In this document: positions 57,975 to 64,000 of the stretch, piece after piece
Layout: each line of letters opens with the position of its first letter
How positions within the stretch are numbered: position 1 is the stretch's first letter
Source: VXYL01 sp965203685
Lineage (GTDB): Bacteria > Pseudomonadota > Gammaproteobacteria > Pseudomonadales > Azotimanducaceae
Direction of reading: 5' to 3'
Assembly: GCA_965203685.1 (NCBI GenBank)
Contig: OZ241908.1
Coordinates: forward strand, 1,178,001-1,242,000
Length of the DNA stretch: 64,000 nt
Notes under the pieces: generated by a model
The model's input: only the letters and a program-made list of their open reading frames with translations
Told to the model about the DNA's origin: nothing
Databases searched by the model: none
Program-made: the position numbers and the translations under genes

Positions 57975-57998
57975 GGTACGCGGACGTCCACGTCCGCA
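57975..57998. repeat. Dispersed GGACGTCC palindrome (inverted copy)
   Basis: GGTACGCGGACGTCCACGTC followed by CGCA is the exact reverse complement of the copy at 14747-14770. It starts 5 bp after the RNA methyltransferase stop, in the gap between convergent genes. Confidence 0.8.
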
Positions 57999-58038
57999 CC
58001 CTTGCGTTGGTCGGCGTGCCCCGTAACGCCAGCCCTTG

Positions 58039-58731
58039 TCAGTTCGGTGGCGAGGCGTACGGCTCGTCCATCGGGACAAACTCCGTTTCCTCGAGCGCGG
58101 CCTCGGTCCACGCCTGCATGGCCCGAGTGGCGAGCAGGGCTTGCTGGTAGCGCTTGGCCTCGTCCGTCAACGCCACGTCGTAGGTGACGAAACGCGAGAC
58201 CACGGGCGTGAAGTACGCATCGGCGGCGCAGAATTCGCCGAACAGGAACGGTCCGTCGCCACCGAACCGGCTCCTGGTCTCACGCCAATGCGCACAAAGC
58301 CCCTCGACCTCCGCCCTCACCTCGGGCGAGTGCCCCTTGCCCGGATGGCGGCTGCGGATGTTCATGGGCATGGCATCCCTCAGGTGGCGATACCCCGCGT
58401 GGAAGTCGGCCACGAGCGAACGGGCACGTGACCTCGCCTCGGCATCTGCTGGCCATACGCCGGCGTCCGGAAAGAGTTCGTGCAGGCGTTCGACGATGGC
58501 CATGGTGTCGAACGTCGCGAAGCCGCCGCCCGGCTCCCCTTCCCATAAGACCGGGACGAGGCGCGACGGCGACAGCCTGACGATGTTGTCGTCCCAGTCC
58601 GCCGAGTCGAATTTCACCATGCGCTCGTTGAACGGGATGCGGAGTTGGGTCATGACGAGCCATGGCCGTGCGGACCACGACGAGTAGTTCTTGTTGGCGA
58701 TGACCAACGTGAGATCTGGCGACGACGGCAT
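58039..58731 (-). CDS. Glutathione S-transferase family protein
   Basis: A 230-residue GST. The N-terminal thioredoxin-like domain (LTLVIANKNYSSWSARPWLV; SPSRLVPVLWEG) uses the SSWS-type active site seen in some bacterial and plant zeta/omega-like relatives. The helical C-terminal domain follows (FLFGEFCAADAYFTPVVSRF). It conjugates glutathione or isomerises substrates. It is convergent with the RNA methyltransferase. Confidence 0.87.
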   Translation of the reverse strand: MPSSPDLTLVIANKNYSSWSARPWLVMTQLRIPFNERMVKFDSADWDDNIVRLSPSRLVPVLWEGEPGGGFATFDTMAIVERLHELFPDAGVWPADAEARSRARSLVADFHAGYRHLRDAMPMNIRSRHPGKGHSPEVRAEVEGLCAHWRETRSRFGGDGPFLFGEFCAADAYFTPVVSRFVTYDVALTDEAKRYQQALLATRAMQAWTEAALEETEFVPMDEPYASPPN

Positions 58732-58808
58732 CCGGCCATTTTACCGAGTACGATGGGCGAGGTGGGTGTCGGAACCGTCGGTAAGGGCGTCGTGTGAGGA
58801 GGCTTGGC

Positions 58809-59399
58809 TTGGCAGCAGGGGTTCCGGTGGTGGTGCTTAGCCTGCAACTGGATCCGGACTACCGGTCGTCTTACGCCCTGCTGGAGCAAGGCGAGCACTA
58901 CGCGATCTACGACGCTGGCGTGAAGGCCTACCCGGCGACCACTTTCCTCGTGCAGACGAGCGGCGAGCCGATCGACCTCGGTGCCGACATGCAACCGTTC
59001 CTCGACACCACGCGGCTTCGGGAGTTCATCGAGGCCAACGACATCCCGTTGAAGGCCGACGCACCTCTTGAGGTGTACTTGTACAACTGGGTGGACGGGG
59101 CCCAGAGTGCGATGGTCTTCGACGTCGGCGTGGTGGTTGAGGATCACATCGGCGAGATCCCCGTTCCCGCCGGCTTCGTCGTCAAGCGCTACCCCGCCAT
59201 GAAGTTCGCGAGCCTCGTCTACGAAGGCGCGTTTCCCCACGAGCCGGACAGCGCCTGGGATCGCATCCGCTGGGAGGATCGGGCGAAGGCACGGGGGCAC
59301 GTCTACACCGAGCGACTCTACCGTGAGCTGTACCACCGCTACGACTACGTGGGCTCGCCGCGCCGCCACGTAACCGAAATCCAGATCGAGATTGAGTAG
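58809..59399 (+). CDS. GyrI-like small-molecule-binding domain protein
   Basis: About 196 residues. The C-terminal part (VVVEDHIGEIPVPAGFVVKR; YPAMKFASLVYEGAF) looks like a GyrI/AraC effector-binding (SHS2-type) domain. The N-terminal part has no clear match. I chose the TTG at 58809 because AGGAGG at 58797-58802 is ideally spaced for it; a GTG at 58794 would place that site inside the gene. It is probably a ligand-binding or resistance-related protein. Confidence 0.65.
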   Translation: MAAGVPVVVLSLQLDPDYRSSYALLEQGEHYAIYDAGVKAYPATTFLVQTSGEPIDLGADMQPFLDTTRLREFIEANDIPLKADAPLEVYLYNWVDGAQSAMVFDVGVVVEDHIGEIPVPAGFVVKRYPAMKFASLVYEGAFPHEPDSAWDRIRWEDRAKARGHVYTERLYRELYHRYDYVGSPRRHVTEIQIEIE

Positions 59400-59422
59400 G
59401 CGAACCGGCTGCGCCGGTTCGC
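59400..59422. repeat. GCGAACCGG inverted repeat at gene end
   Basis: GCGAACCGG-CTGCG-CCGGTTCGC directly abuts the TAG of the GyrI-like gene. The 9-bp arms are perfect. It belongs with the GAAC..GTTC palindromes at 6817, 34957 and 51781, and could serve as a transcript end or mRNA-stabilising hairpin. Confidence 0.75.
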
Positions 59423-59493
59423 GGTGGCCTTTCGGGCGCGCGTTGGAGGAACTCCCTATCCGAAAAGCTGCTAGGTAGAGCGAGTTTGGCGCT

Positions 59494-60414
59494 ATGCTTC
59501 GCCCTCGATTTGGGGGGCGTCACTTGAACATCGAAATCCGAGATGACCGTTTTCTCGACGTAGTTCCGGAGGATCTGGAACTCGAAACCTTGGCGGACGG
59601 ATTTGCGTTCACCGAGGGGCCGATCTGGCACCCCAAGGAGAAACACCTGATCTTCAGCGACATTCCGAACAGCCGCATGCATCGCTGGACGGAGAAGAGG
59701 GGTGTCAAGGTGTTCCGCAAGCCGAGCAACATGACCAATGGCAACACCTACGACCACCAGGGGCGCATCCTGTCCTGCGAACACGAGACGTCGCGCGTGA
59801 CCCGCACCGAACTCAATGGCGCGATTACCGTCCTGGCGAGCCACTACGACGGCAAGGAGCTGAACAGCCCCAACGACATCGTCGTGCGCCGGGACGGCAG
59901 CATCTACTTCACGGACCCGACCTTCGGACGACTTGCGGGGACGGGATCTGTGCGCAAGTTGGAACTCGACCACCGCGGCGTGTACCGGATCGACCCGGAC
60001 ACTCTCGAGCTGTCCTTGCTGGCGACGGGTTTCGGTCAACCCAACGGACTGGCATTCACGTTGGACCACGAAGCGCTCTATGTCGCCGACACACCACGCC
60101 TGCACATCCGGCGCTTCGAGATCGACGACGACGGTGGTCTATCGGGCGGCGAGGTTTTCGCGCAGTCCACGGGGGAGGGCGCCGGTGCGCCGGATGGCCT
60201 GAAGATCGACAGCCTCGGCCACGTGTTCTGCGCCGGCCCGGGCGGTGTCCACGTCTATCACCCGGACGATGGCACCTGCCTAGGCGTCATCCGCACACCG
60301 GCATTCTGCGCGAACTTCACCTGGGGCGACGATGACTTCTGCACGTTCTTCATGACGTCGTCGACGTGCCTGTACCGCACTCGGCTAAAGGTGCCGGGCA
60401 TTCCTTTGTTCTAG
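59494..60414 (+). CDS. SMP-30/gluconolactonase family protein
   Basis: A 306-residue six-bladed beta-propeller lactonase. The active-site acid is E in AFTEGPIW, the metal-binding asparagine in SPNDIVVRRDGSIYFTDPTF, and the D in GAPDGLKIDSLGHVF. It hydrolyses sugar lactones or related esters with a divalent metal. There is no clear signal peptide, so cytosolic. A TTG at 59524 is a possible alternative start. It is convergent with the carboxylase gene. Confidence 0.89.
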   Translation: MLRPRFGGRHLNIEIRDDRFLDVVPEDLELETLADGFAFTEGPIWHPKEKHLIFSDIPNSRMHRWTEKRGVKVFRKPSNMTNGNTYDHQGRILSCEHETSRVTRTELNGAITVLASHYDGKELNSPNDIVVRRDGSIYFTDPTFGRLAGTGSVRKLELDHRGVYRIDPDTLELSLLATGFGQPNGLAFTLDHEALYVADTPRLHIRRFEIDDDGGLSGGEVFAQSTGEGAGAPDGLKIDSLGHVFCAGPGGVHVYHPDDGTCLGVIRTPAFCANFTWGDDDFCTFFMTSSTCLYRTRLKVPGIPLF

Positions 60415-60423
60415 CAGAGGCTC

Positions 60424-61974
60424 CTAGGGTCGGTACGACACCCCGTGTCCCGGCCCAAGCTGGGTCTTGACGACCCGCCAGGCGTCCTCGACGAAGTCCA
60501 CGAGCAGTGGGCGCGTATCGCGCGGGTCGATGATCTCCTCGATACCGAACGCGTGTGCATTCCTGAACGGCGACGAGATCGACTGCAGGCGTGCCTCGAT
60601 CTCGGCGCGCTTCGCCTCCGGGTCGTCCGCGTTCTCGATGTCGCGCTTGTAGGCGATGGCGGTGCCGCCCTCGATGTGCATGGAACCACCATGGGTGGAC
60701 GGCCAGCAGTACCGTCGGTAGAGGCCGGTACCGCGTTGGTGTAGTCCACCGGCCACGCCGTAGAGTTGACGCAGCACGAAACAGACGTAGGGCGTCCTGC
60801 TCTGCGTCAGCGTGGTGACGATCCGCGCACCGGCGCGCACGATGCCGAGTTCCTCTTGGGCGCGGCCGACTGAGAACCCCGGCTCGTCCGCGAAGTAGAC
60901 GAGCGGCAGGTGGAAGGTGTCGCACAGTTCGATCAGGCGGATGGTCTTCTCGCCAGCCGCGATGTCCATGGAGCCGCCGTTGAACTTGGGATGGTTCGCC
61001 ATCACGCCGACAGGGTAGCCGTTGACCCGGGCGAGCCCGGTCACGCGAGCGCGACCGTAGTACGGACCGATCTCGAAGAAGCTGCCCTTGTCGAGCGCGG
61101 CGTCGAGAATGCGGCGCGGCTCGTAGATCCGGCGCCGATTCCGCGGCACGGCACCGATCAGGGCCTCCTCGCGGCGGCCAGGATCGTCCTCCGGCGTGAT
61201 CACGGGAGGCTCCTCCCAGACGTTGGCCGGGAGGTAGGAGAGGAACCGTCGCACCTGGGCGATGGCGTCCGCCTCGTCCTCGGCGAGGTTCATGATGACG
61301 CCGTTCTTCACCTGGATGCGCTCGTCGCCTAGATCCTCCTTGGTGATGGCCTGCCCGGTGGCTTGTTCGACCACCTTGGGGCCGGCCACGAACACTTGGC
61401 TCGTGTTCTTGACCATGACGTTGAAGTGGCACATGCAGGCCTGGACCGCAGGCAGCCCGGCGACGGAGCCGAGTACGGCAGAGACCACGGGGACGTATTG
61501 CATCAGTTCGGCGGAAAGGTTCGTTCCGGCATTGCCCGGGAGGTACGTCCTGCCGATCTTCTCGAAGGTCTTCACGCTGCCGCCGGTGGCGTCGAGCAGC
61601 CGCACGTAGGGGATGCGCGCTTTTAGGGCGAACCCCTCGGCGAAGCCACCCTTGTTGCCGACCGCCGCGTCGGCGGAACCACCCCGAATGGTGAAGTCGC
61701 CGCCGGAGAACGCCACCTTGCGACCGTCGATGCGCACGGTGCCGGTGACCGAGTTGGCCGGTTTCAAGCCGACGACTTCGTCGTCTTCCCAGTCCGCCGT
61801 GCCGGCGATCGCGCCGATCTCGTGGAACGTGCCGGGATCCTCCAGGAGCGCAACGCGCTCCCGCACCGTCAGCCGGCCGCGCGAATGGTGGAAGTCGACG
61901 CTGTCCGCGCCACCCATCTCCTTCGCGAACTCGGTCTGACGGCCGAGTTCGGTGACTTCTCGCTGCCAACTCAT
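60424..61974 (-). CDS. Acyl-CoA carboxylase, carboxyltransferase (beta) subunit
   Basis: A 516-residue carboxyltransferase of the propionyl/methylcrotonyl/geranyl-CoA carboxylase group. Typical stretches are DSVDFHHSRGRLTVRERVAL, RIDGRKVAFSGGDFTIRGGS, AVLGSVAGLPAVQACMCHFN and PVGVMANHPKFNGGSMDIAA. It transfers CO2 from biotin to an acyl-CoA and needs a biotin carboxylase alpha subunit, not present in the window. Its stop and the start of the gene 5' to it on the same strand (nitronate monooxygenase) are 4 bp apart, suggesting one operon. Substrate is not fixed by the sequence. Confidence 0.88.
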   Translation of the reverse strand: MSWQREVTELGRQTEFAKEMGGADSVDFHHSRGRLTVRERVALLEDPGTFHEIGAIAGTADWEDDEVVGLKPANSVTGTVRIDGRKVAFSGGDFTIRGGSADAAVGNKGGFAEGFALKARIPYVRLLDATGGSVKTFEKIGRTYLPGNAGTNLSAELMQYVPVVSAVLGSVAGLPAVQACMCHFNVMVKNTSQVFVAGPKVVEQATGQAITKEDLGDERIQVKNGVIMNLAEDEADAIAQVRRFLSYLPANVWEEPPVITPEDDPGRREEALIGAVPRNRRRIYEPRRILDAALDKGSFFEIGPYYGRARVTGLARVNGYPVGVMANHPKFNGGSMDIAAGEKTIRLIELCDTFHLPLVYFADEPGFSVGRAQEELGIVRAGARIVTTLTQSRTPYVCFVLRQLYGVAGGLHQRGTGLYRRYCWPSTHGGSMHIEGGTAIAYKRDIENADDPEAKRAEIEARLQSISSPFRNAHAFGIEEIIDPRDTRPLLVDFVEDAWRVVKTQLGPGHGVSYRP

Positions 61975-61978
61975 GGTT

Positions 61979-63118
61979 TCAGTCGTCGTCGACGCACGCG
62001 CTCAGCCGCTCGGTGGCTTCCAGGAAATCCTCCATGAAGTCGTACACCACCTGTCGAGCGGACTGGACCTGGTTCATGAGCCCCACTGCTTGGCCGACGA
62101 AGTACGTGGTGAGTTGCTTCGCGCCGGGGTGGCCGGTTTCGGCGAGGCGGGCGATCTTGCCGAGCGCCGGCTCGCTGATGAGCTGCTGCAACGGCATCGG
62201 CAGCGGATCGGGCGCCTCGTCAGCGTGCCAGGCGTCCGTCCAAGGTGAACGAAGCTGGCGGGTGTACTTGCCGGTCCTGCTGCGCGAACGCACGGTCTGG
62301 CGCGAACTGGCGGCGAGGAACTTCTCCTTGACGGCCGGCGCGGTCTCGGCCTCCGCGGTCGTCAGCCACACCGAGCCGGTCCACGCCCCGTGGGCGCCCA
62401 TGGCCATCACGGCCGCCATTTGGCGTCCCGTGGCGATTCCGCCCGCTGCGAGAACCGGTATCTCGCCGTACGGTTCGATGGATTGCAGCACCTCGGGGAT
62501 CAGCACCATGGTGGAGACCTCACCACAGTGGCCGCCCGCTTCCGTGCCGGATACGACGAGGATGTCGACCCCGGCCTCGGCGTGCTTGATGGCGTGCTCG
62601 CGGGCGCCGCACAGAGCCGCCACCGGCACGCCCTCGCGCTTGCCGCGTTCGAGCATGAAGGTCGGGGGGACGCCCAGGGCGTTGGCGACCAGCTTGATCG
62701 GGTGCGCGAACGCCGCGTCGAGCACGATGCTCGCGCCTTTCTCGCGCATGTTGTCGCCGACGCCGCCGCGCGGCGTCTCCCGGTACAGGTCGTCGGTCGG
62801 GATGTTGTACTGCGCGAGGAGGTTCAAGACGTATTGCTTATGTTGCGGCGGGATGCGCCGCTCCAACTCGTCCGCCGCGAGCGCTTCGGACTTGCTGTCC
62901 ATGCTGGTGGGAACCAGCAGGTCGATTCCGTAGGGCTTGCCGCTGACGTGATCGTCGATCCAGGACAACTCGACGTCGAGTGTCTCCGGCGAGTGGCCGA
63001 CCGCGCCGAGCACGCCGAAACCGCCGGCGTTGGAGACGGCGGCCACGACGTCGCGGCAGTGGCTGAACGCGACCAACGGAAACTCGCAGCCGAGCATGTC
63101 GCAGATGGGTGACTTCAT
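61979..63118 (-). CDS. Nitronate monooxygenase (2-nitropropane dioxygenase) family protein
   Basis: A 379-residue FMN-dependent TIM-barrel protein of the nitronate monooxygenase family. It begins MLGCEFPLVAFSHCRDVVAA, and has VVSGTEAGGHCGEVSTMVLI (flavin phosphate region) and VLAAGGIATGRQMAAVMAMG. It oxidises alkyl nitronates or related compounds in the cytosol. It is the first gene of the minus-strand pair with the acyl-CoA carboxylase; GAGGAACC precedes the start. It is divergent from the HCCA-isomerase-like gene. Confidence 0.88.
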   Translation of the reverse strand: MKSPICDMLGCEFPLVAFSHCRDVVAAVSNAGGFGVLGAVGHSPETLDVELSWIDDHVSGKPYGIDLLVPTSMDSKSEALAADELERRIPPQHKQYVLNLLAQYNIPTDDLYRETPRGGVGDNMREKGASIVLDAAFAHPIKLVANALGVPPTFMLERGKREGVPVAALCGAREHAIKHAEAGVDILVVSGTEAGGHCGEVSTMVLIPEVLQSIEPYGEIPVLAAGGIATGRQMAAVMAMGAHGAWTGSVWLTTAEAETAPAVKEKFLAASSRQTVRSRSRTGKYTRQLRSPWTDAWHADEAPDPLPMPLQQLISEPALGKIARLAETGHPGAKQLTTYFVGQAVGLMNQVQSARQVVYDFMEDFLEATERLSACVDDD

Positions 63119-63235
63119 GGTTCCTCCCCCAGGAACGTGTCAAGCGACCTATCTTAGAGGGAACGCCGCAGCGAGACCAACGCTTCACCGGTTAGGCGTT
63201 ATGCTCTGCCGATTGCGTACTTGGTCATAGCGCCC

Positions 63236-63913
63236 ATGCAGCCGTTGCAGTCCGATTCGCCGCTCATCGTCTATCTGGACGTCAAGAGCCCCTACGCCTA
63301 TCTCGCCAAGGACCCGACCTGGCAGCTTGAGGCCGACTTCGGGATCGAGGTCGACTTCCGGCCGCTCACTTTGAACATCCCGAGCTTCCTAGGCTCGGCC
63401 CGGGTGGACAAGTCCGGCAAGGTCGTGGAGAACAACCGTACGCCCCGGCAATGGCAGGGCGTGCGCTATGCCTACATGGACGCCAAGCGCTACGCGCGCG
63501 TGAAGGACATCCTCATCTACGGACCGCAGAAGATCTGGGACTCGTCGCTCGCCGGCATCGGGATGCTCTGGGCGCGCCAGGACAGGGGCTTGCTCAGGGG
63601 TTACATGGACCGCGTCTTCGAGCGCTTCTGGAAGCGGGACCTGGATATCGAGGATCCCGACTTGGTGGCGGGCATCGTCGCCGAAGCCGGGGGAGACCGC
63701 GCGGGGTTTCTCGACTACCTCGACGGCCCTGGCCGCGCGGAGCACGATGCGTTGCAGAACGCCTTGCATCCAGCCGGCTTGTTCGGTGTGCCGAGCTACG
63801 TGATCGACGGCGAGATCTTCTTCGGCCGCGAGCACTTGCCGGCGGTTCGCTGGATTCTCGGGGGCCGCCAGGGTCCCGCGCCCGACATCGCCTACGATCG
63901 GTTCACGCCATGA
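63236..63913 (+). CDS. DsbA-fold 2-hydroxychromene-2-carboxylate isomerase-like protein
   Basis: About 225 residues. It has the DsbA/GST-kappa fold without a CxxC pair. The N-terminal DVKSPYAYLAKDPTW carries the catalytic serine position used by HCCA isomerases. GLFGVPSYVIDGEIFFGREH is the conserved cis-proline region (VPSY). It isomerises with glutathione, typically in aromatic catabolism. A TTG 15 bases upstream is an alternative to the ATG at 63236. The stop overlaps the start of a second paralogue by 4 nt. Confidence 0.82.
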   Translation: MQPLQSDSPLIVYLDVKSPYAYLAKDPTWQLEADFGIEVDFRPLTLNIPSFLGSARVDKSGKVVENNRTPRQWQGVRYAYMDAKRYARVKDILIYGPQKIWDSSLAGIGMLWARQDRGLLRGYMDRVFERFWKRDLDIEDPDLVAGIVAEAGGDRAGFLDYLDGPGRAEHDALQNALHPAGLFGVPSYVIDGEIFFGREHLPAVRWILGGRQGPAPDIAYDRFTP

Positions 63914-64000
63914 GCGCGGGAGTCGCTTTCGCCTTCGACTTCACCAACGCAGCGTCGCTGCTAGCGTTCAAGCCGACCTATGCCTTGGCCGACGAGTTGG
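63910..64000 (+). CDS. DsbA-fold HCCA-isomerase-like protein, N-terminal fragment (window edge)
   Basis: Starts at ATG 63910, overlapping the preceding stop (ATGA), and runs off the window end. The first 30 residues (FAFDFTNAASLLAFKPTYAL) have the FDF...S/A...LA pattern of the same DsbA-like isomerase family, so the two genes form a coupled tandem pair. Nothing can be said about the missing part. Confidence 0.6.
   Translation, partial: MSAGVAFAFDFTNAASLLAFKPTYALADEL

Overview
The window is GC-rich, gene-dense chromosomal DNA from a Gram-negative bacterium, most likely an uncultured pseudomonadotan (gammaproteobacterium-like). The support is a very large TonB-dependent receptor, several lipobox proteins, twin-arginine signals, an fds-type NAD-linked formate dehydrogenase, and many genes typical of marine or host-associated heterotrophs: two CaiB/BaiF CoA-transferases, two phytanoyl-CoA dioxygenase-like enzymes, an amidohydrolase, an SMP-30 lactonase, an acyl-CoA carboxylase subunit and HCCA-isomerase-like proteins. 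No rRNA, tRNA, CRISPR array, prophage or insertion sequence was recognised. Taxonomy is inferred from gene content only.

Layout. 0-3.3 kb: tail of one beta-lactamase-fold hydrolase, a complete paralogue, a cytidine/guanine-deaminase-fold protein, a PhnB/VOC protein and a small lipoprotein. 3.3-5.1 kb: a coupled pair related to the DNA phosphorothioation-associated methyltransferase family, with no dnd genes beside it. 5.1-6.5 kb: a membrane-anchored coiled coil with a 21-bp repeat, and an antitoxin with a frameshifted PIN toxin. 6.5-12.6 kb: a 94-bp tandem repeat followed by fdsG-fdsB-fdsA-fdhD on the minus strand, all with 4-nt overlaps. 12.7-20 kb: a PH-domain protein, an ERG4/ERG24-type sterol reductase homologue, divergent hydroxyacid dehydrogenases, a CmcJ/NvfI-type oxidoreductase, a histidine phosphatase, an SDR reductase and an orphan YefM-like antitoxin. 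20-23.2 kb: a small hypothetical gene and a coupled pair of class III CoA-transferases.

23.2-28.6 kb: six minus-strand genes with start/stop overlaps form a glycan operon (two GT4 transferases, a polysaccharide deacetylase, an ELM1-like protein, a zinc-ribbon methyltransferase and a DUF3108-like protein). 28.7-31.3 kb: two Tat-exported proteins, PhoX-like and a ferredoxin-fused aldo/keto reductase. 31.3-36 kb: larC-larB, a CoA-transferase, a lone nucleotidyltransferase and larE. These are the nickel-pincer cofactor genes, with no larA. 36.1-37.5 kb: an AAA/DUF4143 ATPase behind an AT-rich inverted repeat. 37.6-51.8 kb: a probable cell-envelope locus with two Sel1-like paralogues, the TonB receptor and its terminator, a secreted protein, a TPR lipoprotein, two CRTAC1-type FG-GAP proteins, a Fic protein and a TPR/TonB-C-like protein. 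51.9-64 kb: a catabolic and housekeeping stretch ending in two tandem HCCA-isomerase-like genes, the second cut by the window edge.

Two features cut across the window. The first is a dispersed family of palindromes built on GGACGTCC or GAAC(C/G)G..C(C/G)GTTC, mostly a few bases after stop codons. The second is a scatter of incomplete toxin-antitoxin parts: a broken PIN, a broken Phd, an orphan YefM, an orphan nucleotidyltransferase and a lone Fic.
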